This document shows positions 1 to 7,264 of a stretch of 22,042 nucleotides of DNA, in pieces (within the stretch, counting starts at the first letter, position 1; each line of letters begins with the position of its first letter). Source of the DNA: an uncultured Clostridia bacterium (GTDB taxonomy: Bacteria > Bacillota_A > Clostridia > TANB77 > CAG-508); assembly GCA_948852375.1 (NCBI GenBank), contig CAQOYX010000018.1:1-22042 (forward strand), given 5' to 3'. A program made the position numbers and the translations under genes. The notes beneath the pieces were generated by a model that saw nothing but the letters and a program-made list of their open reading frames with translations, was not told the DNA's origin and ran no database searches.

Positions 1-66
1 ATAAATTTCATAAAAAGTAGATATAAAAGATGCAAATTTGAAAAAAAGAAAGGAATTAAATTTATA

Positions 67-559
67 ATGAAAATAAATGTAGTACTAGTAGAACCTGAAA
101 TACCACAAAACACAGGAAATATTGCAAGAACATGTGCAGCAACAGGTGGAAAATTACACCTTGTACATCCATTAGGTTTTAATATAGATGAAAAACACGT
201 AAAAAGAGCAGGATTATTGGGATAAATTAGAAATAGAAGAACATACATCATTTAATGAGTTTTTTTCAAAATATACAGTAGAAAAAAACAATATGTTTTT
301 TGTTACAACAAAAGGAAAACATATATATTCTGAAAATATATTTACAAATTTAGAAGAAGTATTTGTGTTATTTGGAAAAGAAACAAAAGGACTACCAGAG
401 TATATTTTACAAGAGAATTTAGATAGAACAATAAGGATACCAATGAAAGAGCATTTGCGTTCATTAAACCTATCAAATTCAGTAGCAATAGTAGTATATG
501 AAATATTAAGACAAAAGAATTTTGAAGAATTAGAAGAAATAAGTAATTATTTTGATTAA
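67..559 (+). pseudogene. trmL: tRNA (cytidine/uridine-34 2'-O)-methyltransferase TrmL, frame broken
   Basis: SPOUT-family methyltransferase that 2'-O-methylates the wobble base 34 of tRNA-Leu. The N-terminal part from ATG 67 reads [18 protein letters not shown], the family's first motif, then KRAGL and hits TAA at 223. The C-terminal part continues in the +1 frame ([10 protein letters not shown], then LFGKETKGLP and the knot motif IRIPMKEHLRSLNLSNSVA) to 559. Family members read KRAGLDYW here. The sequence lacks one copy of a five-base direct repeat (GATTAGATTA reduced to GATTA), which removes Leu-Asp and shifts the frame. This differs from the extra-C class elsewhere in the window. A real inactivating deletion or an assembly collapse of the repeat are both possible. 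Identity is sure; integrity is not. Confidence 0.85.
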
Positions 560-589
560 TTAAGAAGATATATTAATTATATCTAAAAG

Positions 590-636
590 ATCCCTTTACC
601 TAAGGGGACTGTTGTAAGTAGTGCCACTGGGGAGGT
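590..636 (-). repeat. interspersed intergenic repeat, copy A
   Basis: A block clearly richer in G+C than its surroundings between trmL and the M23 peptidase gene. On the minus strand it aligns along its length with the block at 3676-3722 on the plus strand (shared CCAGT, ACAG, CCxCTTAxGTAAAG), so the two are diverged, oppositely oriented copies of one element. It contains a small hairpin (CCCTT/AAGGG). Similar short C/G-rich intergenic repeats are common in gut Firmicutes; that link is from memory. Confidence 0.5.
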
Positions 637-806
637 AAGACTAATTTAATTCTAAAAAGAGTAAGCCATTGTATTATACAAACCAAAAACAAAATAAAAT
701 GAAGAAAACAAGAGAAAAACAAAGAAAAAATAGCCAAAAAAAGAAATAATTACCAAAATATACATGGAAAATATTAAAAAAATAGGACAAACTAGGTATA
801 CATAAT

Positions 807-835
807 TTGAAAAAGTACAAAATATATTGTATAAT
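807..835 (+). promoter_or_regulatory. sigma-A type promoter of the M23 peptidase gene
   Basis: TTGAAA at 807-812 and a perfect TATAAT at 830-835 with a 17-base spacer, about 30 bases before the gene start. The rest of 637-806 is A-rich sequence in which I see no gene; the hydrophobic minus-strand frame there is compositional. Confidence 0.75.
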
Positions 836-863
836 AAAAATGTTGATATTAAAGTAAAGGAGA

Positions 864-1829
864 GTGGATTATATTTTAAGCAGAAAAATAAAACATTATA
901 CAAAAGAAATAATAAAGCTTACAAATATAATAGCAATAGGAATATTTATAATTCTAACTGTAATATTAATGAAATTTAAACCAGTATATGCAGTATACTT
1001 AGATGAACAAGAGATAGGAAGTATTGAAAATAAAAGCGAATTTGAAAAAACTATAGAAGAAAGTTTATTTAATAACGATGAAGAAAACATTGCCTTTTCA
1101 AATATTAATGCACAAATAAAATATAAATGTAAATTAATTGAAAAAAGTCAAAATTTAGATGAGAAACCAGCTCTTTTAGCAATAAAAGAAAAATCAGATA
1201 TAACATATTTTGAATACGCAGTTAATGTAAATGGAGAAGAAAGAAAATATTTAAAAACAGAAGAAGAAGCAAAACAAGTAGCGGATAGTGTAAGACAAGA
1301 ATTAAAAGATGAAACAGGCGTAAGTATTGAAAAAATATATACAAAAAATTTAGAAGTTGAACATACACAAGAATTAGCTAATATATCGAATGAAATATTA
1401 CAAGAAATAAAGAGCGAAGAAAAAAAAGCCTCATCAACAATTAATGGAATATACTTAGCAGTAACACCAGTTTCAGGAACTATAACATCAAGATATGGTT
1501 CAAGAGAAGAAATAAGAGATCATGATCATCAAGGTTTAGATATAGCTACAAAGGCAGGAACACCTATAAAAGCAGTTGCAGATGGCAAAGTTTCATTTGC
1601 GGGAGAAAAAAGTGGATATGGAAATTTAATAATATTAGACCATGGAAATGGAATAACAACATATTATGGGCATTGTAGCAAACTATATGTTAAATCTGGA
1701 ACAACAGTTAGTGCAGGAGATGTAATTGCAGCAGTTGGAAGTACAGGAAAATCAACAGGTCCACACTTACATTTTGAAATAAGAAAAAATGGAGTATATG
1801 TAAATCCACAAAAGTATTTATATAAATAA
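864..1829 (+). CDS. membrane-anchored M23 family metallopeptidase
   Basis: Peptidoglycan-hydrolase-type protein of 321 residues. A short basic N-terminus is followed by one hydrophobic segment (about residues 19-36) that anchors it with the rest outside the cell. A charged, variable region follows (about 40-200), then a complete lysostaphin-type M23 domain (about 203-320). The zinc ligands are H222 and D226 in HQGLD and H303 in HLHFE, with H270 and H301 as the usual catalytic histidines, so an active endopeptidase is expected. It has its own promoter and terminator and looks monocistronic. The start is uncertain: AAAGGAG at 856-862 lies only one base before GTG 864; a weaker in-frame start such as ATT 873 would have better spacing. 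A role in wall remodelling is inferred from the family. It has no interrupting CGG. Confidence 0.88.
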   Translation: MDYILSRKIKHYTKEIIKLTNIIAIGIFIILTVILMKFKPVYAVYLDEQEIGSIENKSEFEKTIEESLFNNDEENIAFSNINAQIKYKCKLIEKSQNLDEKPALLAIKEKSDITYFEYAVNVNGEERKYLKTEEEAKQVADSVRQELKDETGVSIEKIYTKNLEVEHTQELANISNEILQEIKSEEKKASSTINGIYLAVTPVSGTITSRYGSREEIRDHDHQGLDIATKAGTPIKAVADGKVSFAGEKSGYGNLIILDHGNGITTYYGHCSKLYVKSGTTVSAGDVIAAVGSTGKSTGPHLHFEIRKNGVYVNPQKYLYK

Positions 1830-1861
1830 AAAAGTTAGGAATTTGATATCCTAACTTTTTT
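1828..1861. terminator. bidirectional Rho-independent terminator
   Basis: A perfect 13-base stem (1828-1840 with 1849-1861), loop of eight, with A tracts and T tracts on both sides. It lies between the convergent M23 peptidase gene and the minus-strand coiled-coil gene and can serve both. Confidence 0.85.
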
Positions 1862-1868
1862 ATAAATA

Positions 1869-2413
1869 TTATGGTGTAAGTTTTAAATGAGTACGAGTAT
1901 CTTTTTCTAAATCATAAACAGTATCAAAATCATCTCGTAAATCAGCAATATCTTTTTGCATTGTAATAATTGTATTTTGCATTGTATCAATTGTCTTTAG
2001 AACCTTAACGATATTTGCTGAATTAGTATCAATCTTTTTCTCAAGAGCATCAAATCTGCTATTAGAATTTTCTTCGTTGGAATTAATTTGTTTATCAATA
2101 GAGTCAAGCCTCTCATCAATAGAGTCAAACTTTTTATCAATAGAGTCAAACTTTTTATCAATAGAGCCAAACTTTTTATCGATAGAGCCAAACTTTTTAT
2201 CAATAGAGTCAAACTTTTTATCAATAGAGTCAAACTTTTCATCAATAGAATCAAGTCTTTTATTAGTATTTTCTTCAAACGTATCAATTCTTTTTTCTAT
2301 AGATTTATATTGTTTAAATAATAAAGTTTGATTTCCGAACTAAAACAGATATATTTTGATTAATTCCGAGTAAGTATATTAATTATAGTAGAATAGTTTT
2401 CTTGATTATCCAT
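1869..2413 (-). CDS. heptad-repeat coiled-coil protein, read through two CGGA sites
   Basis: Not visible as one open frame. From ATG 2413-2411, preceded by GGAGG at 2427-2423, the frame reads MDNQENYSTIINILT, skips the C opposite 2368, reads GINQNISVLV, skips the C opposite 2337, and continues GNQTLLFKQYKS to TAA at 1869. The result is 180 residues with no other stop. The middle consists of seven tandem 21-base units encoding the heptad SIDKKFD and variants (2101-2247), typical of a two- or three-stranded coiled coil; flanking parts are also helical and charged. There is no signal peptide or membrane segment, so it is probably cytoplasmic. Function unknown. The ribosome binding site, promoter and shared terminator support a real gene. 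Longer frames on either strand across the repeat are shadows of its periodicity. Confidence 0.75.
2101..2247 (-). repeat. seven tandem 21-base repeats encoding coiled-coil heptads
   Basis: Seven nearly identical 21-base units, differing by one to four bases, each giving one heptad (Ser-Ile-Asp-Lys-Lys-Phe-Asp/Gly). The next unit (2248-2268) is diverged. Copy number may vary between strains by slippage. Confidence 0.9.
2337..2337 (-). other. extra-C / CGGA recoding site (coiled-coil gene)
   Basis: Minus-strand reading gtt C gga aat; skipping the C keeps Val-Gly-Asn in the coiled-coil frame. Confidence 0.65.
2368..2368 (-). other. extra-C / CGGA recoding site (coiled-coil gene)
   Basis: Minus-strand reading act C gga att; skipping the C gives Thr-Gly-Ile 15 codons into the coiled-coil gene. 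It joins the ribosome binding site and ATG to the rest of the protein. Confidence 0.65.
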
Positions 2414-2473
2414 TGGGGAACACCTCCTTTTTACAAAAAATAAGCCCAATGTTTTAATCTTCCCTTTCTCCAA

Positions 2474-2502
2474 ATATTAACACAATGAAAAACAAAAGTC
2501 AA
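2474..2502 (-). promoter_or_regulatory. promoter of the coiled-coil gene
   Basis: On the minus strand TTGACT (2502-2497) and TAATAT (2479-2474) are separated by 17 bases, about 60 bases before the ATG at 2413. Confidence 0.75.
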
Positions 2503-2609
2503 CAAAAAATCTAAAAAGACAAATAAAAAAATATCAAAAAATATTGCTTTTTTTTATAGATATGGTAAGATAGGATTTAGAAAAATAGGAAAATAAAAAG
2601 GAGGTTATC

Positions 2610-3674
2610 ATGAAAGGCTATTTAATTTTAGAAAATGGTAGCGTTTTTAGTGGAGAAAGAATTGGATATGACAAAGATGCTATATGTGAAGTGGTATTTA
2701 ATACTTCAATGACAGGATATTTAGAAATATTTACAGATCCATCATATGCAGGACAAGGGGTATGTATGACATATCCACTAATTGGAAATTACGGACTAAC
2801 AAAAGAAGACCAAGAATCAAGAAAGCCTTGGGTAGAAGCAGTATTTGTTCATGAAATAGCAGAAATGGAGAGCAACTTTAGAAGTAAAATGCATATTTTA
2901 AGATTCTTAGAAGAAAATGAAATTCCAGGGCTAGAAGGAGTTAACACAAGAAGTCTTACAAAAATGTTAAGAACAGTAGGAACAATGAAAGGAAAAATTA
3001 CAAACGATATATCTAATATATATGCTATATTAGAAGAAATAAAAAATTATAAAATATCCAATTTAGTAGAGAAAGTTACTTCAAATGAATTTTACACCTG
3101 TGGTACAGGCAAAACAAAAATAGCATTACTTGATTTTGGTGCAAAACAAAATATCATAAATTCTTTATTACATAGAGAATGTGAAGTTACAGTATTTCCT
3201 GGGGATACACATTTTTCTAAAATCTTAACTGGAGAATTTGATGGAATAGTTCTTTCAAATGGACCAGGAAATCCAGAAGATTGCACAGTAGCAATAGAAA
3301 ATATAAAAAAAATATATGCATCTAATATACCAATACTAGGAATATGTTTAGGACACCAATTAATGGGGCTTGCAACAGGTGCAAAAACATATAAACTAAA
3401 ATATGGACACCGTGGACCAAACCACCCAGTAAAAGACCTAAGTACAGGACGAGTATGTATAACATCACAAAATCATGGTTATGCAATTTTACAAGAGAGT
3501 ATAAACCAAGATATATGTGAAGTTTCACATATTAATATAAATGATGGAACAGTAGAAGGATTACGTTATAAAGGAAAAAATATAATTACAGTACAATATC
3601 ACCCAGAAGCATGCCCAGGTCCAGAAGACTCTAAATACATATTTGATGAATTTTTAGAGATTGTGAGAAAATAA
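2610..3674 (+). CDS. carA: carbamoyl-phosphate synthase small subunit (glutaminase)
   Basis: Glutamine amidotransferase subunit that releases ammonia from glutamine and channels it to CarB for carbamoyl phosphate, feeding pyrimidine and arginine synthesis in the cytoplasm. The 354 residues match the usual length. The N-terminal CarA domain (GYLILENGSVFSGE, then FNTSMTGYLEIFTDPSYAGQ) is followed by a class I amidotransferase domain with nucleophile C246 in GICLGHQ and the catalytic pair H331/E333 in YHPEA. The start is ATG 2610 behind AAGGAGG. The frame has no interruption. carB follows, but only after about 250 bases that include a repeat copy, a wider gap than is usual for this pair. I see no PyrR or arginine attenuator in the short leader. 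Confidence 0.97.
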   Translation: MKGYLILENGSVFSGERIGYDKDAICEVVFNTSMTGYLEIFTDPSYAGQGVCMTYPLIGNYGLTKEDQESRKPWVEAVFVHEIAEMESNFRSKMHILRFLEENEIPGLEGVNTRSLTKMLRTVGTMKGKITNDISNIYAILEEIKNYKISNLVEKVTSNEFYTCGTGKTKIALLDFGAKQNIINSLLHRECEVTVFPGDTHFSKILTGEFDGIVLSNGPGNPEDCTVAIENIKKIYASNIPILGICLGHQLMGLATGAKTYKLKYGHRGPNHPVKDLSTGRVCITSQNHGYAILQESINQDICEVSHININDGTVEGLRYKGKNIITVQYHPEACPGPEDSKYIFDEFLEIVRK

Positions 3675-3675
3675 A

Positions 3676-3722
3676 GACCCCTCCAGTCAGCTACGCTAAC
3701 AGCCCACTTAAGTAAAGAAACC
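3676..3722 (+). repeat. interspersed intergenic repeat, copy B
   Basis: Homologous to the minus strand of 590-636. It contains a hairpin (GTCAGC/GCTAAC, one wobble on the minus strand) and a GTAAAG/CTTTAC hairpin at its end (3712-3730). It directly follows the carA stop. Confidence 0.5.
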
Positions 3723-3794
3723 TTTACTCTACAAAAATATATTAGAACAAAATAGTAAAATTAACGTGAAGATAGTAATATATTTAATTTGGGA

Positions 3795-3895
3795 AATGAA
3801 AAGCGAACAGCCAGTAGGCGGGGGAATATTCGTTAGTGTTGAAGGCTTGAAATGTAGAAAATAAAATATATTACTAGTTGGAAACAGACGGCGAA
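3795..3895. other. G+C-richer patch between carA and carB, nature unknown
   Basis: Contains AGGCGGGGGAATA and GACGGCG runs that are foreign to the composition of the window. A frame of 22 codons from ATG 3798 and a 66-codon minus-strand frame cross it, but neither has a convincing ribosome binding site or composition. It resembles interspersed intergenic repeats of gut Firmicutes. Confidence 0.35.
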
Positions 3896-3922
3896 AGAAA
3901 TAATAAAAAAGGAGACAATGAA

Positions 3923-6900
3923 ATGCCAAAAAATAAAGATATAAAAAAAGTATTGGTTATAGGCTCTCGGACCTATAATAATTGGACAAGCAGCAGAATT
4001 CGATTATGCAGGAACTCGGGGCTTGTCGTGAACTAAAAAAAGAGGGAATTGAAGTAGTACTTGTAAATTCAAACCCAGCAACAATAATGACAGATAAAGA
4101 CATGGCGGACAAAATCTATATAGAACCATTAACCAAAAAAACAATAGAAAAAATACTAGAAATAGAAAAACCAGACAGCATACTTCCGAATCTTGGAGGG
4201 CAAACTGGTTTAAATATAGCAATGGAACTATACGAAGATGGTTTCTTAGAATCACACAAAATAAAACTATTAGGAACAAGTCCAGAAGGCATAAAAAAAG
4301 CAGAAGATAGACAAGCTTTCAAAGATACAATGGAAGAAATAGGTGAACCATGTATTGCAAGTAAAGTAGTAAATACATACGAAGAAGCACAAAATTTTGC
4401 AAGCAAAATAGGACTTCCAGTAATAGTAAGACCAGCTTACACCTTAGGTGGTACAGGTGGAGGAATTGCACATACAATGGAGGAACTAGAAGAAATAGCA
4501 AAAAGTGGACTTCACCTATCAAGAGTACATCAAGTACTAATAGAAAAATGTATTGCAGGCTGGAAAGAAGTAGAATATGAAGTAATGAGAGATAAAAACG
4601 GAAGCTGTATAACAATATGTAACATGGAAAACATAGACCCAGTAGGTGTTCATACAGGAGATAGCATAGTTGTTGCACCATCTCAAACATTAGCAGATAA
4701 AGAATATCAAATGCTAAGAACAGCAAGCATAAAGATAATATCAGCATTAAAAATAGAGGGAGGATGCAATGTACAATTTGCACTAAACCCAAAAAGCTTT
4801 GAATATGCAGTTATAGAAGTAAACCCAAGAGTAAGCCGTTCTTCAGCCCTGGCCTCAAAAGCAACTGGATATCCTATTGCTAGAGTAACAGCTAAAATTG
4901 CAATAGGCTACACATTAGATGAAATAAGAAATGCAGTAACAGGGAAAACATATGCATGTTTTGAGCCTGTACTAGACTACTGTGTTGTAAAAATACCAAA
5001 ATGGCCATTTAATAAATTCTTAACAGCATCACGTGAACTTGGAACACAAATGAAAGCAACAGGAGAAGTAATGGCAATTGCACAATCAATAGAACAAGGC
5101 TTAATGAAAGCAATACGTTCATTAGAAGAAAACGTAGATAGCTTAATTTTACCAAAACTACAAAACTTATCAGATGAAGAAATAATGCAGGCTTTAACAA
5201 AAGTAGATAACGAAAGAATATGGGTAATAGCTGAAAGTATAAGAAGAGGAATAGGAATAAACCAAATACACGAAATAACAACAATTGATAAATTCTTTAT
5301 AAATAAAATTCGGGAGAATAGTAAGAGTAGAAACAAGGCTAAAAAACGAAGAATTAACAATAGAGTTATTAACAAATGCCAAAAAAATGGGTTATACAGA
5401 TAAGGTAATTTCAAAATTATGTGGAAAACCAGAAAAGGAAATTAAAGAAATACGACTTAAAAATAATATAGTTGCAAACTTCAAAATGGTAGATACATGT
5501 GCAGCAGAGTTTGATGCAAGCACCCCATATTACTATTCAAGCTATGATGAGGAAAATGAAGTAGTAAATAATGAAGAAAAGAAAAAAATAGTAGTTTTAG
5601 GTTCTCGGACCAATAAGAATAGGGCAAGGAATTGAATTTGATTATTGTAGTGTACATTGTGTATGGGCATTAAAGAAAAAAGGATATGAAACAATAATTA
5701 TAAACAATAACCCAGAAACTGTTAGTACAGACTTTGACATAGCAGATAAATTATATTTTGAGCCACTAACCAAAGAAGATGTAGAAAACATAATAAATGT
5801 AGAAAAACCATATGGAGTAATTGTGCAATTTGGTGGTCAAACTGCAATAAAATTAACAAAAGCACTAACGGATATGGGAGTTAAAATATTAGGAACAGCA
5901 GAAATTGATATGGATAGAGCAGAAGATAGAGAATTATTTGATGAAGCACTAGAAAACTGTAATATTCCAAGACCACAAGGAGGGACAGTATTTACAGCGA
6001 GTGATGCAATAAAAGTTGCAAATGAATTAAAATATCCAGTACTTGTAAGACCATCATATGTATTAGGTGGACAAGGTATGGCAATTGCATATGATGATGA
6101 CGAGGTTAGAGAGTTTATAAGAGAAATAAATAAAATTACACAAGAACATCCAATACTTGTAGATAAATACATGTTAGGAAAAGAAGTAGAAGTAGATGCT
6201 ATATTTGATGGGGAAGATATATTAATTCCAGGAATAATGGAACATTTAGAAAGAGCAGGCATACATTCAGGAGATAGTATATCAGTATATCCAACACAGC
6301 ATATAAACATAGAAAACCAAAAAACGATTATAGAATATACAAAGAAAATTGCAAAAGAATTAAATGTGATAGGAGTACTTAATATACAATTCATTATAAA
6401 TAGGGGAAATGTGTATATTATAGAGGTAAACCCACGTTCAAGTAGAACAGTACCATACATAAGTAAAGTAACAAACTTACCAGTAATAGATATTGCATCA
6501 AGAGTAATACTTGGAGAAAAATTGCATGACATGCCATATGGAACAGGGATATATAAAAGAAGTGATTACATAGCGGTAAAAATGCCAATATTTTCATTTG
6601 AAAAAATAAAAAATGCAGATACAAGTTTAGGTCCAGAAATGAAATCTACAGGAGAAGTATTGGGTGTTGCAAAAGATTTTTCTAGTGCAATATTAAAGGC
6701 ATTTATAGCAAGTGGAGTAAATATTCCTTATAAAGGAAGTGTATTAATTACAGTCCGTGATAAAGATAAAATAGAAATGTTACCAATTGCAAAAAATTTA
6801 GACAGTCTAGGATTAAAAATTTATGCAACTTCAGGAACAGCAAAATTCTTAAATGAAAATGGAGTAGAAGCAAATGTTGTTCAAAAGATATGGGAGGGAG

Positions 6901-7127
6901 AAAATAGCATACCAGAGTTAATACAATCGGAAAAGCTAAGCTTTATAATAAATACACCAACGAAGGGAAAACACGAATCAAGAGATGGATTTAAAATAAG
7001 AAGACTTGCAGTAGAAAGTAAAATTCCATGTTTTACAGCATTAGATACAGTGTCAGCACTATATGAGGCACTAGAAAAAGGTACAAAAGAAGAGGATTTA
7101 GAGCCTGTTAACATAGGGGAAATATAG
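3923..7127 (+). CDS. carB: carbamoyl-phosphate synthase large subunit, read through four CGGN sites
   Basis: Synthesises carbamoyl phosphate from bicarbonate, ammonia and two ATP, with CarA. ATG 3923 is preceded by GGAG at 3911. Skipping the C at 3968, 4017, 5311 and 5606 gives 1066 residues, the normal family length. The N-terminal half starts [21 protein letters not shown] and has an ATP-grasp domain ([12 protein letters not shown], then [20 protein letters not shown]); the second half repeats this ([18 protein letters not shown], then [11 protein letters not shown] and EVNPRSSRT). A C-terminal methylglyoxal-synthase-like regulatory domain (about residues 930-1066) follows. Without skipping, the product would stop 23 codons after the first site. 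Three sites restore expected residues exactly; at 4017 the restored Gly replaces the Gln usual in the family. No part is missing, so a decayed pseudogene is unlikely. Confidence 0.92.
3968..3968 (+). other. extra-C / CGGA recoding site (carB)
   Basis: Reads ggc tct C gga cct; skipping the C restores the invariant CarB motif Gly-Ser-Gly-Pro in the first half. Confidence 0.75.
4017..4017 (+). other. extra-C / CGGG recoding site (carB)
   Basis: Reads gga act C ggg gct tgt; skipping the C gives Gly-Thr-Gly-Ala-Cys. Most CarB proteins have Gln where this places Gly, so the residue is less certain, but the shift itself is required. Confidence 0.65.
5311..5311 (+). other. extra-C / CGGG recoding site (carB)
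   Basis: Reads aaa att C ggg aga ata; joins FFINKI to [10 protein letters not shown], as expected for the region between the two CarB halves. Confidence 0.7.
5606..5606 (+). other. extra-C / CGGA recoding site (carB)
   Basis: Reads ggt tct C gga cca; restores Gly-Ser-Gly-Pro of the second CarB half, the homologous position to the site at 3968. Confidence 0.75.
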
Positions 7128-7137
7128 GAAGTAGAAA

Positions 7138-7257
7138 ATGGAAGAAATACAGAATAATTGTGAAGATATTTATTATAGTAAAATAAGAAAGAAAATAAAA
7201 AACATATATAAGATTAAAAATGGTGCAGTTAGAGTAACTGCACCTAAAATTGTTTAG
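7138..7257 (+). CDS. possible small protein after carB (39 residues)
   Basis: ATG 7138 follows AGGAAG (7127-7132) and opens a basic 39-codon frame ending IKNGAVRVTAPKIV at TAG 7255. Its last codons are encoded by the hairpin that terminates recQ, so the frame may be fortuitous. I recognise no family. It could be a carB-coupled microprotein, a gene remnant or chance. Confidence 0.25.
   Translation: MEEIQNNCEDIYYSKIRKKIKNIYKIKNGAVRVTAPKIV
7216..7244 (-). terminator. Rho-independent terminator of recQ
   Basis: Perfect 10-base stem GGTGCAGTTA/TAACTGCACC (7222-7231 with 7235-7244), loop of three. On the minus strand it is followed by ATTTTTAATC. It lies 20 bases after the recQ stop and may also stop carB transcripts, though the T tract on that side is weaker. 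Confidence 0.75.
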
Positions 7258-7264
7258 TAATTTT

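Noticed and set aside
1997..2331. Several overlapping 77-96 codon frames on both strands over the heptad repeats
   Set aside because: They are shadows of the 21-base periodicity; only the recoded minus-strand frame has a ribosome binding site, promoter and sensible composition.
3675..3922. Pyrimidine attenuator or riboswitch between carA and carB
   Set aside because: No PyrR-type anti-antiterminator or terminator pair could be recognised; the block instead matches an interspersed repeat.
3729..3929. 66-codon minus-strand frame between carA and carB
   Set aside because: It lacks a ribosome binding site, crosses the repeat-like patch and has the composition of antisense to A-rich DNA.
4004..5284. 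Long hydrophobic minus-strand frames opposite carB
   Set aside because: They are Leu/Ser/Phe-rich shadows of A-rich coding DNA without start signals.
3923..7127. Calling carB, recQ, comM, rodA, dusB and mraZ decaying pseudogenes
   Set aside because: Only one type of lesion is present, every motif and length is kept after C removal, and the affected genes include core functions with intact promoters and ribosome binding sites.
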